The translations under genes and the position numbers were made by a program. A stretch of DNA of 64,000 bases, taken from assembly GCF_036250755.1 (NCBI RefSeq), contig NZ_CP109583.1, forward strand, positions 1,364,001 to 1,428,000. The letters run 5' to 3'. The notes below the pieces were generated by a model that saw nothing but the letters and a program-made list of their open reading frames with translations, did no database searches and was not told the DNA's origin. Source of the stretch: Streptomyces uncialis (GTDB lineage: Bacteria; Actinomycetota; Actinomycetes; Streptomycetales; Streptomycetaceae). Below are positions 52,876-62,597 of this stretch, piece by piece. How positions within the stretch are numbered: position 1 is the first letter of the stretch; each line of letters starts with the position of its first letter.

Positions 52876-55137
52876 ATGTCCGAGCCCGTACCCGCCGGTT
52901 CCCGCCGTCCACCGCGGCGGCGGCCGCCCCGGCTGCTGGTGCCGCTCCTGCTGCTGGCCGTCTGGATCGGGGTGGGCGGTGTGCTCGGCCCGTTCGCGGG
53001 ACGGCTCGGGGAGGTGGCCACCAACGACCAGTCGGCGTTCCTGCCGCGCAGCGCCGAGTCGACCAAGGTCGGAGCCGAGCAGCGGGAACTCGCCCAGGAG
53101 GAACCGGTACCGGCGATCGTCGTCTGGACGGCCGAGGGCGGCGGGCGGCTGGACGCGGGCGCCGAGGAGGCGGCGAACCGGGTGCTCGCCGCGGTCGGGG
53201 CGGACACGGAGGTCATCGGGCGGGTCCCGCCCGTCGTGCCCTCGGAGGACGGCGAGGCGCTGCGTGGGGTGGTGCCCCTCGACCCGGCTCTCGGCGACGC
53301 CCTGCCCACCGCCGTCGAGGACATCGGGGCCGCCGCGGGGAAGGTACCCGGGACCACCGCCCAGGTCGCCGGGCCCGCCGCTTCCCAGGCCGACCTCAAG
53401 GGTGCCTTCTCGGGCATCGACGGGCTGCTGCTCGTGGTGGCGCTCGTGACCGTGCTGGTGATCCTGGTGCTGGTGTACCGGAGCGTCCTGCTCCCCCTGG
53501 TGATCATCCTCAGCGCGGTCCTCGCCCTCGCCCTGTCCTGCGCGGTGGTCTACGCGCTGGCGGACGCGGGGGTGGTGCGCGTCGACGGGCAGGTGCAGGG
53601 CATCCTCTCCATCCTGGTCATCGGCGCCGCCACCGACTACGCGCTGCTGCTGACTGCCCGGCACCGGGAGGAGCTCGCCGTCCGCTCCGACGCGTACGCC
53701 GCGCTGCGGGCCGCGGTACGCAGGTCCGCCGGGGCCATCCTCGCGAGCGCCGCGACCGTCGCGTTCGGGCTGCTCGCCCTCCTCCTCAGCGATCTGACCA
53801 ACAACCGGGCGCTCGGTCCGGTCGGCGCCATCGGTATCGCCGGTTCCGTGCTCGCGGTGCTGACGTTCCTGCCCGCGGTGCTGATGCTGCTGGGCCGGAG
53901 CGTCTACTGGCCCGCGAAGCCCGAGACCGCGGCACCGGCACCGGCACCGACTCCGGTGGCCGCCGACGGCACGGGTGAGAGGACCCGAGCGGACCGGGTC
54001 CAGGAAGCGGACCAGGCGTCGGGGACGGCCGGGGTCCTGGCGACGGCCGGGGTCTGGGGGCGGGTCGCGCGGCTAGTGGACCGGGCTCCGCGACGGGTCT
54101 GGGCGACGAGCCTCGCCGTACTGGCCCTGTTCTCGGTGTTCGCCGGAGGACTCAGCGCCAAGGGCCTCCCGCTCGACGAGATCTTCGTGAACGACGCCCC
54201 TTCCGTCGCCGCCCAGGAGACGCTGGGCCGGCACTTCCCCGGCGGCTCCGGGACCCCGGCGGTGATCCTCACCGACGCCGACAGCGCCGAGCGGGTCGTA
54301 CGCGCCGCCGCGGACACCGAGGGCGTCGCCTCCGCGGCGCCCGCCCCCGGCCCGGGTGGACCGGGCAGCGCCGCGCCTTCCGCCGACGGCCGGGTCAGGA
54401 TCGACGCCGTACTGGCGGACAGCTCCGACAGCGCGGCGGCCGAACGGACCGTCCTCGCCCTGCGCGACACCGTGCACTCCGTGGCGGGAGCCGACGCGCT
54501 CGTCGGCGGCTGGACCGCGCAGCGCCTCGACGCCCGCACCACGGCCGAACACGACCGCGACCTGATCGTGCCGGTCGTCCTGCTGATCGTGCTGGTCATA
54601 CTGATCGGCCTGCTGCGTGCGCTGGTCCTGCCGCTGCTGCTGGTCGCGACGGTGGCGCTCAGCTTCCTGGCCACCCTCGGGGTCAGCGCCCTGGTCTTCC
54701 CGCTCGTGCTGGGCTCCGCCTCCACCGATCCCTCCGTACCGCTCTACGGCTTCGTCTTCCTCGTGGCCCTGGGCGTCGACTACAACATCTTCCTGATGTC
54801 CCGGGCCCGCGAGGAGTCCCTGGTCCACGGCGTCCGCACCGGCATGCTGCGGGGGCTGGTCACCACCGGCGGGGTGATCACGTCGGCCGGGGTGGTGCTC
54901 GCCGCGACCTTCGCCGCGCTGGCGGTGATCCCGCTGTCCTTCCTGGTGCAGATCGCGTTCATCGTGGCGTTCGGCGTGCTGCTCGACACCTTGATCGTCC
55001 GCTCGCTCCTGGTGCCCGCACTCGTCCGGGACCTGGGCCCGCGCGCCTGGTGGCCCGGTGTCCTCAGCCGTCCGGCGGAACGGGACCCGGGCGCCGCGCG
55101 GCCCGCGACGGGGAAGGGGGAACCGTCCGGCGGCTAG
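52876..55137 (+). CDS. MMPL-family RND transporter
   Basis: 753 aa, in the MmpL size range. Two repeats, each with one N-terminal helix, an extracytoplasmic domain and five helices: LLVPLLLLAVWIGVGGVLG (about 20-38), cluster about 175-345, second repeat from about 410 with helices about 560-725. Seen: GAATDYALLLTARHREEL and the matching VDYNIFLMSRAREE, the two Asp-Tyr motifs of proton-driven MMPL pumps. It probably exports lipids, siderophores or antibiotics; the cargo is unknown. The ATG at 52876 follows AGGGGAG. No regulator directly adjacent. Confidence 0.9.
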   Translation: MSEPVPAGSRRPPRRRPPRLLVPLLLLAVWIGVGGVLGPFAGRLGEVATNDQSAFLPRSAESTKVGAEQRELAQEEPVPAIVVWTAEGGGRLDAGAEEAANRVLAAVGADTEVIGRVPPVVPSEDGEALRGVVPLDPALGDALPTAVEDIGAAAGKVPGTTAQVAGPAASQADLKGAFSGIDGLLLVVALVTVLVILVLVYRSVLLPLVIILSAVLALALSCAVVYALADAGVVRVDGQVQGILSILVIGAATDYALLLTARHREELAVRSDAYAALRAAVRRSAGAILASAATVAFGLLALLLSDLTNNRALGPVGAIGIAGSVLAVLTFLPAVLMLLGRSVYWPAKPETAAPAPAPTPVAADGTGERTRADRVQEADQASGTAGVLATAGVWGRVARLVDRAPRRVWATSLAVLALFSVFAGGLSAKGLPLDEIFVNDAPSVAAQETLGRHFPGGSGTPAVILTDADSAERVVRAAADTEGVASAAPAPGPGGPGSAAPSADGRVRIDAVLADSSDSAAAERTVLALRDTVHSVAGADALVGGWTAQRLDARTTAEHDRDLIVPVVLLIVLVILIGLLRALVLPLLLVATVALSFLATLGVSALVFPLVLGSASTDPSVPLYGFVFLVALGVDYNIFLMSRAREESLVHGVRTGMLRGLVTTGGVITSAGVVLAATFAALAVIPLSFLVQIAFIVAFGVLLDTLIVRSLLVPALVRDLGPRAWWPGVLSRPAERDPGAARPATGKGEPSGG

Positions 55138-55200
55138 GAACCGCCCCCGGCCCGCGAGCAGGGAACCGGCCCAGCGGGACGACGCCCGGACCCCACCGCC

Positions 55201-56403
55201 TCACGTCGCGTTCAGCGCCACCGTCGGATGCGTCCGTGAGGCCCGGATCGCCGGATAGAGGCCCGCGACCACACCGATCACCAGGGTGGCCGCCAGACCG
55301 CCCGCGAGGGACCAGGGCGGGACGACAGCCGTCCACCCCTGGAACCGTGCGAAGCCGCCCGTGGCCGCCGCGCCCAGCAGCGCGCCACTCACCCCGCCGA
55401 GCGCAGACAGCAACAGCGACTCGGTCAGGAACTGGAGCCGGATCGCGCCCCGGGTCGCGCCCAGCGAGCGGCGCAGGCCGATCTCCTGACGGCGCTCCAG
55501 GACGGAGATGACCATGGTGTTGGCGACGCCCACACCACCGACCAGGAGGGCCACCGCGCCCAGGCCGAGCATCAGGTTCGTCAGCCCCTCGTCGGTGGCC
55601 GCCTTGGCGGCCAGCGCGTCCGACGGGCGGGAGACCGTGACGCCCGCCTCGTTGCCGGGGCTGACGGTGCGGGCCAGGACCGCCCGTACGTCCTCCACCG
55701 AGGCGTCCGTGGAGCGCTCGAAGACGGTGGTGGGGTGGCCGTCGAAGCCGAAGTAGCGTTCGGCGGCGGGGAAACCGATCATCGCGACCCGGTCCAGGGC
55801 GGGAACCAGTTCGATCGGCTTCAGGATGCCGACGACGACCACACGGATGTCGTCCATCATGATCGTCTCGCCGGTACGGGTGACCCCGAGACGGTTCGCC
55901 GCCCGGGCGCCGAGCACCGTCACCGGCAGGCGTTCCCCCGCCCCGTCGAGCCAGACTCCCCGGTCGACCTCACCGCCGAGCGTGGACAGCAGATCGGTAC
56001 GGGCCGCCTGGGCGATGACCCCGGCGGTGCGCTCCTCGGGGACCACGTCGCTGCGGCGGATACGGGCGTCGACATCGGCGGTGGCCGTGGCGTGCTGCAC
56101 CGGTCCGACGCGCTCGACCATCGCGACCGCCGACTTCGCGAGCTTGACCCGGGTGCCCGAGGGGTCCTCGGCCGCCTCGGCGGTGAGGAGGTTGGTGCCG
56201 AGGCGGTCGAGCCGGGCCATCAGGTCCGCGCGGCTCGACTCGGACAGCCCGACGACCGCGACCATGGTCGCGATACCGATGGCGATACCGAGCGCCGAGA
56301 GCACCACCCGGGCGCGCCGCGCCCGCAGACCGACCGCGCCGACCCGCAGGACGTCACGCGCGGAGAGCCGGGAGGGCTTGAGGTCGTTCCCCACGTTCCT
56401 CAT
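55201..56403 (-). CDS. MacB-type ABC transporter permease
   Basis: 400 aa. One N-terminal helix ([20 protein letters not shown]), a large extracytoplasmic MacB-PCD domain (about 55-270) and three C-terminal helices with the FtsX signature ([39 protein letters not shown]). Such permeases act as mechanotransmission pumps moving peptides, lipoproteins or toxins in the envelope. It is the third component of the export module and overlaps the ATPase gene by 4 bases (ATGA). Confidence 0.92.
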   Translation of the reverse strand: MRNVGNDLKPSRLSARDVLRVGAVGLRARRARVVLSALGIAIGIATMVAVVGLSESSRADLMARLDRLGTNLLTAEAAEDPSGTRVKLAKSAVAMVERVGPVQHATATADVDARIRRSDVVPEERTAGVIAQAARTDLLSTLGGEVDRGVWLDGAGERLPVTVLGARAANRLGVTRTGETIMMDDIRVVVVGILKPIELVPALDRVAMIGFPAAERYFGFDGHPTTVFERSTDASVEDVRAVLARTVSPGNEAGVTVSRPSDALAAKAATDEGLTNLMLGLGAVALLVGGVGVANTMVISVLERRQEIGLRRSLGATRGAIRLQFLTESLLLSALGGVSGALLGAAATGGFARFQGWTAVVPPWSLAGGLAATLVIGVVAGLYPAIRASRTHPTVALNAT

Positions 56404-57203
56404 GAACCGACCCCTCCCCCACCGGACACACCCGACGACATGGACCCGTCCGACCCGCCGGACCCGCCGGACGCACCGGACCCGTCGGAACGGGAGTCCG
56501 AGACGATCGCGCCGTCCCTGAAGCGGACCCGGCGCGGCAGCGAGTCCGCGATCCCCCGGTCATGGGTGATCACACAGATGGTGGTGCCGGACGCGTGCAG
56601 CTCGTGCAGCAGCTCCATGACGATCGCGCCGGACGCGGTGTCCAGCGCCCCGGTCGGTTCGTCCGCCAGCAGCAGCGTGGGGTCACCCACCAGCGCGCGG
56701 GCGATGGCCACCCGCTGCTTCTCACCACCGGACAGCTCGTTCGGTGTGTGCGAGCGGCGGTGGTCCAGCCCCACCCCGGCGAGGGCCTCCCGTGCCAGGG
56801 CGCGGCGCCGCTTCAGCGGCACGCCCGCGTACAGCAGTCCGTCGGCGACGTTGTCCACCGCGTCGCGTCCCGCCGCCAGATGGAAGTGCTGGAACACGAA
56901 GCCGATATGGCGGGCGCGCAGCGCGGAGAGCCGGGAGTCGGGGAGCCGGGACACGTCGTACCCGGCGACCCGGACGGTGCCCGAGGTGGGCTTGTCGAGG
57001 GTGCCCATGACGTTGAGCATCGTGGACTTGCCGGAGCCGGACGGGCCGACGACGGCGAGCAGTTCACCCGCTTCGACGGTGAGGTTCACCGCGCGCAGGG
57101 CGTGGACGCCGCCCGGGTACGACTTGGCGGCGTCCCGCAGTTCGATCACGGGAGCGGGTGTGCCGATCGACGGGGGTTCCTCGATCACCTCAGGGTGTGT
57201 CAT
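56400..57203 (-). CDS. MacB/LolD-type ABC transporter ATPase
   Basis: 267 aa. Walker [10 protein letters not shown], signature LSGGEKQR, Walker [13 protein letters not shown] and H-loop THDR. It powers the permease encoded by the next gene. The C-terminus adds about 35 Ser/Gly/Asp residues from a GC-rich repeat ([18 protein letters not shown]), probably a flexible tail. The ATG overlaps the stop of the adaptor gene (ATGA). Confidence 0.93.
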   Translation of the reverse strand: MTHPEVIEEPPSIGTPAPVIELRDAAKSYPGGVHALRAVNLTVEAGELLAVVGPSGSGKSTMLNVMGTLDKPTSGTVRVAGYDVSRLPDSRLSALRARHIGFVFQHFHLAAGRDAVDNVADGLLYAGVPLKRRRALAREALAGVGLDHRRSHTPNELSGGEKQRVAIARALVGDPTLLLADEPTGALDTASGAIVMELLHELHASGTTICVITHDRGIADSLPRRVRFRDGAIVSDSRSDGSGASGGSGGSDGSMSSGVSGGGGVGS

Positions 57204-58306
57204 GACTTCGCCACCCCGACCTTCATCCCCTCGCGCAGGCCGGAGCCGCTGACCTCGATCCGCCCGTCGGCGGTCATGCCCGTCTCCACCCGCACCATCC
57301 TCGACGCGCCGCTCTCGACGATCTGGAGGCCGTAGCCGCCGTCCTCACCGCGCAGGGCGACGACCGCCTCGACGGGCACCGCCAGGACCCCCTTCCGTGC
57401 CTCGCTGACGAACTTCACGCTCGCCGGTTCGTCGGGGTCCTCGCCGGACACGGCATCCGCGCCGCCGGTCAGGACGACCTCGACGGTGATGCCCTCCGGG
57501 CCGGGTTCACCGCCCTCGGCGGCGAGCTGGTCCGGCCGGACCGTCCCCGCGACCTTCCCCGCCACGGTCCGCCCGCTCGGCAGGGTGACCTCGACCTTGG
57601 TGCCGTCGGAGGTGAGCGCCCCGTCCCCCTGGTCCAGTTGTGCCCGGACGACGGGGTTGGTGGAGGCGATCGTCAGGACCTTCCCGTCCGGTCCGACCTG
57701 GTCGGCGAGCGCCGCGTCGGCGGAGACCACCTTGACCTGGCCGGGCTGGAAGACGACATGTCCGCGCCCAACCCGGCCGGTGACGTCGCGGTTCAGGGAC
57801 TTCTGCCACCGCTTGACGGCGGCCTCGGTGTCCTTGTCGTACCAGATGTCGACGTACAGCCGCGCCCCGTACCCCAGGTCGCGCAGATTGCGCTCCAGTT
57901 GGAGCACATCGCTACCGCGGTCGCCGTCCTTCATCTCGCGGAACATCGGGACGGGCCCGTAGAGCAGGGTGACGGGCTTGTCGTCCAGCTCGTACAGCGC
58001 CTGCCCCCGGGTCAGCGTCGCCCCTTCGGAGGCGGCCACCGTGACGGTGCCCTCCACCGCGGATCCGACGGGACGGCGCTGCGCGAAGTCGATTGTGCCG
58101 TCGACCGTCTTGGAGCTGACCAGGTCGGTGCGTACGACCGGCGTGGTGGCGGGCGGCAGACCGCCGCGCCCGGGGTCGCCCCCGTCCCCGCCACCACCGC
58201 CGAGGTACAGCGCGCCCCCGGTGACGGCGGCGCAGACGGTCACCGCGCCCAGCACCACCAGAGCGGTACGGCCCTTGACCGCGTGCCGTCCGGACCTCCG
58301 GGTCAC
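57200..58306 (-). CDS. Peptidoglycan-binding membrane-fusion (HlyD/MacA-like) adaptor
   Basis: 368 aa. One N-terminal membrane helix (about 12-32), a lipoyl/barrel-sandwich half ([19 protein letters not shown]), a PG_binding_1 domain ([18 protein letters not shown], about 130-185) and the second barrel half. In Gram-positive MacB-type systems such adaptors link the permease to the wall. GTG start overlapping the stop of the lipoprotein gene (GTGA), end overlapping the ATPase gene. It should be the wall-side part of the exporter. Confidence 0.88.
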   Translation of the reverse strand: MTRRSGRHAVKGRTALVVLGAVTVCAAVTGGALYLGGGGGDGGDPGRGGLPPATTPVVRTDLVSSKTVDGTIDFAQRRPVGSAVEGTVTVAASEGATLTRGQALYELDDKPVTLLYGPVPMFREMKDGDRGSDVLQLERNLRDLGYGARLYVDIWYDKDTEAAVKRWQKSLNRDVTGRVGRGHVVFQPGQVKVVSADAALADQVGPDGKVLTIASTNPVVRAQLDQGDGALTSDGTKVEVTLPSGRTVAGKVAGTVRPDQLAAEGGEPGPEGITVEVVLTGGADAVSGEDPDEPASVKFVSEARKGVLAVPVEAVVALRGEDGGYGLQIVESGASRMVRVETGMTADGRIEVSGSGLREGMKVGVAKS

Positions 58307-58965
58307 TGCATCCCGTCCAGACCGTCGAGCAGCTTCGACGCGCACGCCTCGCGGGCCTTCTTGTACGCCGGTGACTCCTCGTCGAAGGCCGGGTCCATCG
58401 GGTTCGACTGTCCGCCCGGCTGGGCGTTGCCGCCGCTCATGGTCGGGTTGACGAACTTGGAGACGCCGTTGTCCCGCATGCAGTGGGCGTGCGCGAGCAT
58501 CGACTCGTACGCCTTCTGCTGGTCGATCTTGGGCGTGGCCGCCGAGACGGCCTGCAACTGTTCGACGCAGACGCCGTTCCTGCCGCCCCTGATGCCTTGG
58601 TTGCGGCCGGGCTGGGACCCGATGGCGTTGATCTTGTCCCAGTCGGGATGGCCGTTGAGCCTGGGGTCGGGGAAGTCCGGATAGCCGCCCTTGGCGCGCA
58701 TGCACTCGATGTACGTCATCTGGGCGTCGTAGAAGGCGCTCCTGCTGTCGGAACGGGCACCCGGCTTCTTATCGCTCTTGGTGGGGCTCGCGTCCGGCTT
58801 GTCCGGCGCGGCGGGCACCTCGGCGATCGCGGTGTCCTTCCTGGCGCCGTCCGCGTTGCTGTCGTCACCGCCGACACAGGCCATGGAGAAGGCGAGGACG
58901 GGCAGCACGACGAGCGCGGTCAGGCGCAGCCGGGCAGTCGTACGGGAGGTCGTGTTCACGCTCAT
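58303..58965 (-). CDS. Secreted lipoprotein with CMRxxG repeats, first gene of the ABC export module
   Basis: 220 aa. Signal peptide with lipobox (LAFSMAC, Cys about 30), a charged linker, then two related units, YIECMRAKGGYPDFPDP and HAHCMRDNGVSKFVNP. These are typical of a lipoprotein family encoded next to peptidoglycan-binding MFP/MacB modules. It may bind the exporter substrate or sense envelope damage. The ATG at 58965 has GAGGGTGG upstream. It is divergent from the two-component system, with a 134-base shared promoter region. Confidence 0.8.
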   Translation of the reverse strand: MSVNTTSRTTARLRLTALVVLPVLAFSMACVGGDDSNADGARKDTAIAEVPAAPDKPDASPTKSDKKPGARSDSRSAFYDAQMTYIECMRAKGGYPDFPDPRLNGHPDWDKINAIGSQPGRNQGIRGGRNGVCVEQLQAVSAATPKIDQQKAYESMLAHAHCMRDNGVSKFVNPTMSGGNAQPGGQSNPMDPAFDEESPAYKKAREACASKLLDGLDGMQ

Positions 58966-59099
58966 GGCCACCACCCTCGCCACGCCACGTGATGGCGATT
59001 CCATGGTCATATGATGAGCACGTAACAATGCCCCGACCTGCGACATCGACCCCCGGCCAGGGCAGCGGAGCAGCGATCGGGACGGCCATAATCGACCGC

Positions 59100-59801
59100 A
59101 TGCCGCATGTACTGCTGATCGAGGACGACGCGTCCGTACGGGACGGGATGGAGCTCGTGCTGCGCCGGCACGGCTACGACGTCGACACGGCGGCCACCGG
59201 CGAGGAGGCCCTCGACCTGCTGGACGGTCCGGGCGGCGGGAAGGTCGAACTGGCCGTGCTGGACCTGATGCTGCCCGGTATCGACGGCTTCGAGGTGTGC
59301 CGCCGCATCCGCGCCCGGACCACCGCCATGCCGGTCATCATGCTGACCGCCCGCGGCGACGACCAGGACATCGTGACGGGCCTGGAGGCGGGCGCCGACG
59401 ACTATGTGGTCAAGCCGGTCACCGCACCCGTGCTGGAGGCCCGTATCCGGGCGGCGCTGCGCCGCGCGGAGCCGTCACCGGCCGGACCGGCACCGGGCGC
59501 GGGCGCCGACCTCGCCGGGCTGGTGATCGACCGCGCCGGGCTGACCGTCACCAAGCACGGGGTCCCGGTCGCGCTGCCGCCCACCGAGCTGCGGCTGCTC
59601 CTTGAGCTGTCGGCCTCCCCCGGCCGGGTCTTCAGCCGTGAGCGGCTGCTGGAATCCATCTGGGACCACACCTTCCTGGGCGATTCCCGGCTGGTGGACG
59701 CGGCCGTCGCCCGACTGCGGGCCAAACTGGAGGACATACCGGGCAAGCCGCGCTACGTCCAGACGGTGCGCGGCTTCGGCTACCGCTTCGGACCGCTGTG
59801 A
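59100..59801 (+). CDS. OmpR/PhoB-family response regulator
   Basis: 233 aa. Receiver: acidic Glu8/Asp9/Asp10, phosphoacceptor Asp55 in LAVLDLMLPG, Thr83, Lys105 in VVKPV; C-terminal winged helix with LLELSASPGRVFSRERLLE and TVRGFGYRFG. The ATG at 59100 begins the receiver and has no ribosome binding site; CATAAT at 59087-59092 would place the transcript start at the ATG, so leaderless translation is likely. It forms a two-component pair with the kinase gene that overlaps it (GTGA) and probably controls the divergent ABC module. Confidence 0.9.
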   Translation: MPHVLLIEDDASVRDGMELVLRRHGYDVDTAATGEEALDLLDGPGGGKVELAVLDLMLPGIDGFEVCRRIRARTTAMPVIMLTARGDDQDIVTGLEAGADDYVVKPVTAPVLEARIRAALRRAEPSPAGPAPGAGADLAGLVIDRAGLTVTKHGVPVALPPTELRLLLELSASPGRVFSRERLLESIWDHTFLGDSRLVDAAVARLRAKLEDIPGKPRYVQTVRGFGYRFGPL

Positions 59802-61486
59802 GCCGGGGGGACGGACGCGGGGGTGGAGCGAAGCGGGGGCCGGGAGCGGCACGCGGGGACGGGGCAACAGGTGCGGACAGGGCGGCACGCGGGTCCGGGG
59901 CGGCACGCGGGGACGGGCGCGGCACCGCGCCGAAGCGGCGGCGCCCCCGGCGGCTGATCGGGCGGCTGATCGGCGGACTGCGCGTCCGGCTGGTCGTCGC
60001 CTTCGTCGTCGTGGCCCTGATCAGCGCGGTGACCGCGACCGCCCTCGCCTACCGGGACGCACGCACCGCCGTTCTCCAGCGCACCCAGCAAGCGGCCGTG
60101 CACGACCTCCGGGACCAGGTCACCGCGGTCGCCGCCGACTTCGAGATACCCCCCGACCAGCGGTCGCTGTCGCGGTTCACGGCACAGGTCGCGGACGGCC
60201 TCGTCAGCGACAGCCGTGTCGTGGTCGCCCGGTACCAGGACCTCGTCGCGGTCTCCGACTCACGCACCGACCCGGACGCCCGGATCTCCCCCGAACTGCG
60301 CACCGCCGTGCACATCGGGGACGAGGCCCGGTTCCAGCGGGTGATGTGGCGGGGCGAGCCCTATCTCGTCGTCGGCATGCCCGTGAGATACGCGGACGGG
60401 GACCGGGAGACCTCCGGTCTGGAGGTCTACGCGCTCACCGATCTGCGGGCCGAACGGGACGACATCGCCGCCCTGCTGGACTCGGCGCGGGAGGGCACCG
60501 TACCGGTGGTGGTGCTGGCCGCCGCCCTGGCGCTGCTGGCGGCGGGAACCGTGCTGCGTCCGGTACGCAAACTGGGGCGGGCCACCCGCGAGCTCGCGGC
60601 CGGGGACCTCGGCAGCCGGGTCGCCGCCACCGGGCACGACGAACTGGCTGAGCTGGCGAGGACGTTCAACGAGACGGCGGACGCGCTCCAGGCCTCCGAC
60701 GCGGAACTGCGCGAGCAGGAGGCGAAGGCGCGCCGCTTCGTCGCGGACGTGTCGCACGAACTGCGCACACCGCTGGCGGCGATGACGATGGTGGCGACCG
60801 TCCTGGAGGAGGACGCCGACCAGTTGCCGCCGGACGCGGCACACGCGGCCCGTACCGTCGGCGCGGAGACGGCGCGGCTGGCCCGGCTGGTCGATGACCT
60901 GATGGAGATCTCCCGCTTCGACGCCAAGGCGGTACGGCTGAACGCCGCCGAGACGGATCTGGCCGACACCGTACGGGCGTCGCTGGCCCTGCGCGGCTGG
61001 ACGGACCGGGTGGAGACACGGCTGGCGGAGGGTGTGCGGGCGGTGGTCGACCGGCGCCGCATCGACGTGATCGTGGCGAACCTGGTGGGCAACGCGCTGC
61101 GGCACGGGGCCCCGCCGGTCACGGTGACCCTCGCGACGGCCCCCTCGGCGGACGGGAGCGGCACGGAGTGGGTGACGCTGGCGGTGGCCGACCACGGCCC
61201 CGGACTGCCGCCGGGAGCCCGGGAGCGGGTCTTCGACCGGTTCTACAAGGCGGACGCGGCCCGCACACGCGGCGCGGCCGACGACAGCGGCCAGGGCAGT
61301 GGCCTCGGCACGGCGATCGCGCTGGAGAACGCGCGGCTGCACGGCGGCACGATCGAGGTGGCCGACCTGGCCGACGGGAACGACGGGAACGGCAAGGGTG
61401 GCGAGCGGGCGGCCCACGAACCGCGGGGCGGAGCGGTGTTCACGCTGCGGCTGCCGCTGCGACGCACGGGGGAGGACACGGAGTGA
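59798..61486 (+). CDS. Sensor histidine kinase with HAMP domain
   Basis: 562 aa. A Gly/Arg/Asp-rich N-tail of about 50 residues, helix about 60-82 (LVVAFVVVALISAVTATALA), extracytoplasmic sensor domain about 85-225, second helix about 230-250, HAMP about 250-305. HisKA with His320 in VSHELRTPLA, and HATPase with NLVGNALRHG, DHGPGLP and GSGLGTAI. It phosphorylates the upstream response regulator in response to an envelope signal. GTG start within GTGA overlap. The N-tail is encoded by repeats of a GCACGCGGGGACGGG type. Confidence 0.9.
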   Translation: MSRGDGRGGGAKRGPGAARGDGATGADRAARGSGAARGDGRGTAPKRRRPRRLIGRLIGGLRVRLVVAFVVVALISAVTATALAYRDARTAVLQRTQQAAVHDLRDQVTAVAADFEIPPDQRSLSRFTAQVADGLVSDSRVVVARYQDLVAVSDSRTDPDARISPELRTAVHIGDEARFQRVMWRGEPYLVVGMPVRYADGDRETSGLEVYALTDLRAERDDIAALLDSAREGTVPVVVLAAALALLAAGTVLRPVRKLGRATRELAAGDLGSRVAATGHDELAELARTFNETADALQASDAELREQEAKARRFVADVSHELRTPLAAMTMVATVLEEDADQLPPDAAHAARTVGAETARLARLVDDLMEISRFDAKAVRLNAAETDLADTVRASLALRGWTDRVETRLAEGVRAVVDRRRIDVIVANLVGNALRHGAPPVTVTLATAPSADGSGTEWVTLAVADHGPGLPPGARERVFDRFYKADAARTRGAADDSGQGSGLGTAIALENARLHGGTIEVADLADGNDGNGKGGERAAHEPRGGAVFTLRLPLRRTGEDTE

Positions 61487-61977
61487 GGGTCCGGCAGAGG
61501 GTGTCGGTCGGCGCGCTGGGGCTCGCCCTGATGGGCTGCGGCGTCCAGCCGACCGGGGTGATCGGCACGGGTGAGTCCGCGTCCGGGCCGACGCGGGGGG
61601 TGCGGATGTACTACGCGTCCGCCTCCGGTCTGCGCGGGGTCCCCACGCGTCACCAGGAATTCGACAGCCTCAGCGGGGTGATGAAGCTGTTCTTCCAGGG
61701 GCCGTCGGCCGACCAGCGGCGCGACGGGCTCACCAACCTCCTCGAACTCCCCGGCTTCCAGGTGAGCGGAACAGGCACCCGCGTCACCGTGCGCCTTGAG
61801 GACTCCTACGCGGGAACGGGCCGCGACCAGGGAACGGGGCAACTGGTGTGCACCCTGGCCCGCGCCCAGTCCGTGCTCGACCCGAAGGTCAGGACCGACG
61901 ACGTCGAGGTCACGGTGCGCCAGCCCGACAGCGCCGACCTGGGCCCCTACCGGTGCGCGGAGTTCCTCGACGGGTGA
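61483..61977 (+). CDS. Lipoprotein, third gene of the two-component operon
   Basis: 164 aa. Signal peptide with lipobox (LALMGC, Cys about 19). The mature part contains RGVRMYYASASGLRGVP and GVMKLFFQGPSADQRRDGL, which recalls GerMN-like lipoproteins, and two further Cys. It overlaps the kinase gene (GTGA), so it is probably an accessory sensor or modulator of the kinase, comparable in position to Cse-type lipoproteins, but not assigned to that family. Confidence 0.78.
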   Translation: MRVRQRVSVGALGLALMGCGVQPTGVIGTGESASGPTRGVRMYYASASGLRGVPTRHQEFDSLSGVMKLFFQGPSADQRRDGLTNLLELPGFQVSGTGTRVTVRLEDSYAGTGRDQGTGQLVCTLARAQSVLDPKVRTDDVEVTVRQPDSADLGPYRCAEFLDG

Positions 61978-62015
61978 GGGCGGGGACGGTACGGGGGCGG
62001 GCGCGCGCACAAGGC

Positions 62016-62048
62016 TCTGCCCCGCCGGACGGACTCCAGCGGGGCAGA
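62016..62048 (+). terminator. Hairpin terminator
   Basis: Arms TCTGCCCCGC (62016-62025) and GCGGGGCAGA (62039-62048), 13-base loop, between the convergent lipoprotein and cold-shock genes. Confidence 0.55.
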
Positions 62049-62090
62049 TGCGACCAGCGGTGCCCGCGAGGGGCGGTACGGCGTGTCCGG

Positions 62091-62294
62091 TCAGGCCGGG
62101 ATGACGTTCTCCGCCTGCGGACCCTTCGGGCCCTGGGTGACGTCGAAGGTGACCTGCTGGTTCTCCTCCAGGGACCGGAAGCCGGACGCGTTGATGGCGG
62201 AGTAGTGGACGAAGACGTCCGGGCCGCCGCCGTCCTGGGCGATGAAGCCGAAACCCTTTTCGGCGTTGAACCACTTCACAGTGCCCGTGGCCAT
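62091..62294 (-). CDS. Cold-shock domain protein (CspA family)
   Basis: 67 aa, full-length single cold-shock domain. RNP1 KGFGFIAQD and RNP2 VFVHYSAI are present, with [13 protein letters not shown] at the start. It binds single-stranded RNA or DNA and acts as an RNA chaperone. AAGGGG lies at good spacing before the ATG at 62294. The approx. 300-base region upstream probably carries its promoter and leader; no neighbour is co-transcribed. Confidence 0.95.
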   Translation of the reverse strand: MATGTVKWFNAEKGFGFIAQDGGGPDVFVHYSAINASGFRSLEENQQVTFDVTQGPKGPQAENVIPA

Positions 62295-62597
62295 GTCTGC
62301 CCCTTTGTCCAGGGTTGCGGGACACCGGCTTGTCAGTGCCCCTCGGTTGAGGTGATCGCCCTGGTCCTCGGGCATGCTGCACAGCGCAGCGCCCACGGCG
62401 CGAACCGCGGGCGCTGATGACTTCGAACCACGACTACCGGCAAGAAAGTTATCCGATTTGTGATCGCCTGGCTACATGACCCCGACCGGTGATCCCGGGC
62501 CCGGCTCCGGGGAGTCCGGGGCCGGGCCGCGGCGAGGCGGCCGGTGGGCCCGTGGTGCCGGCGGGGTCACGCCCCGCGCGACCGCGGGACGCCAGGC
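62295..62597. other. Intergenic region upstream of the cold-shock gene
   Basis: 303 bases, holding the leader and promoter of the cold-shock gene on the left. The stretch 62440-62475 is unusually AT-rich for this sequence (AAAGTTATCCGATTTGTGATC) and may include a promoter. No gene is seen. Confidence 0.4.

Noticed and set aside
59069..59087. Full sigma-70-type promoter for the response-regulator gene
   Set aside because: CATAAT fits a -10 box, but no TTGACA-like -35 lies at the right distance, so only a leaderless start is suggested.
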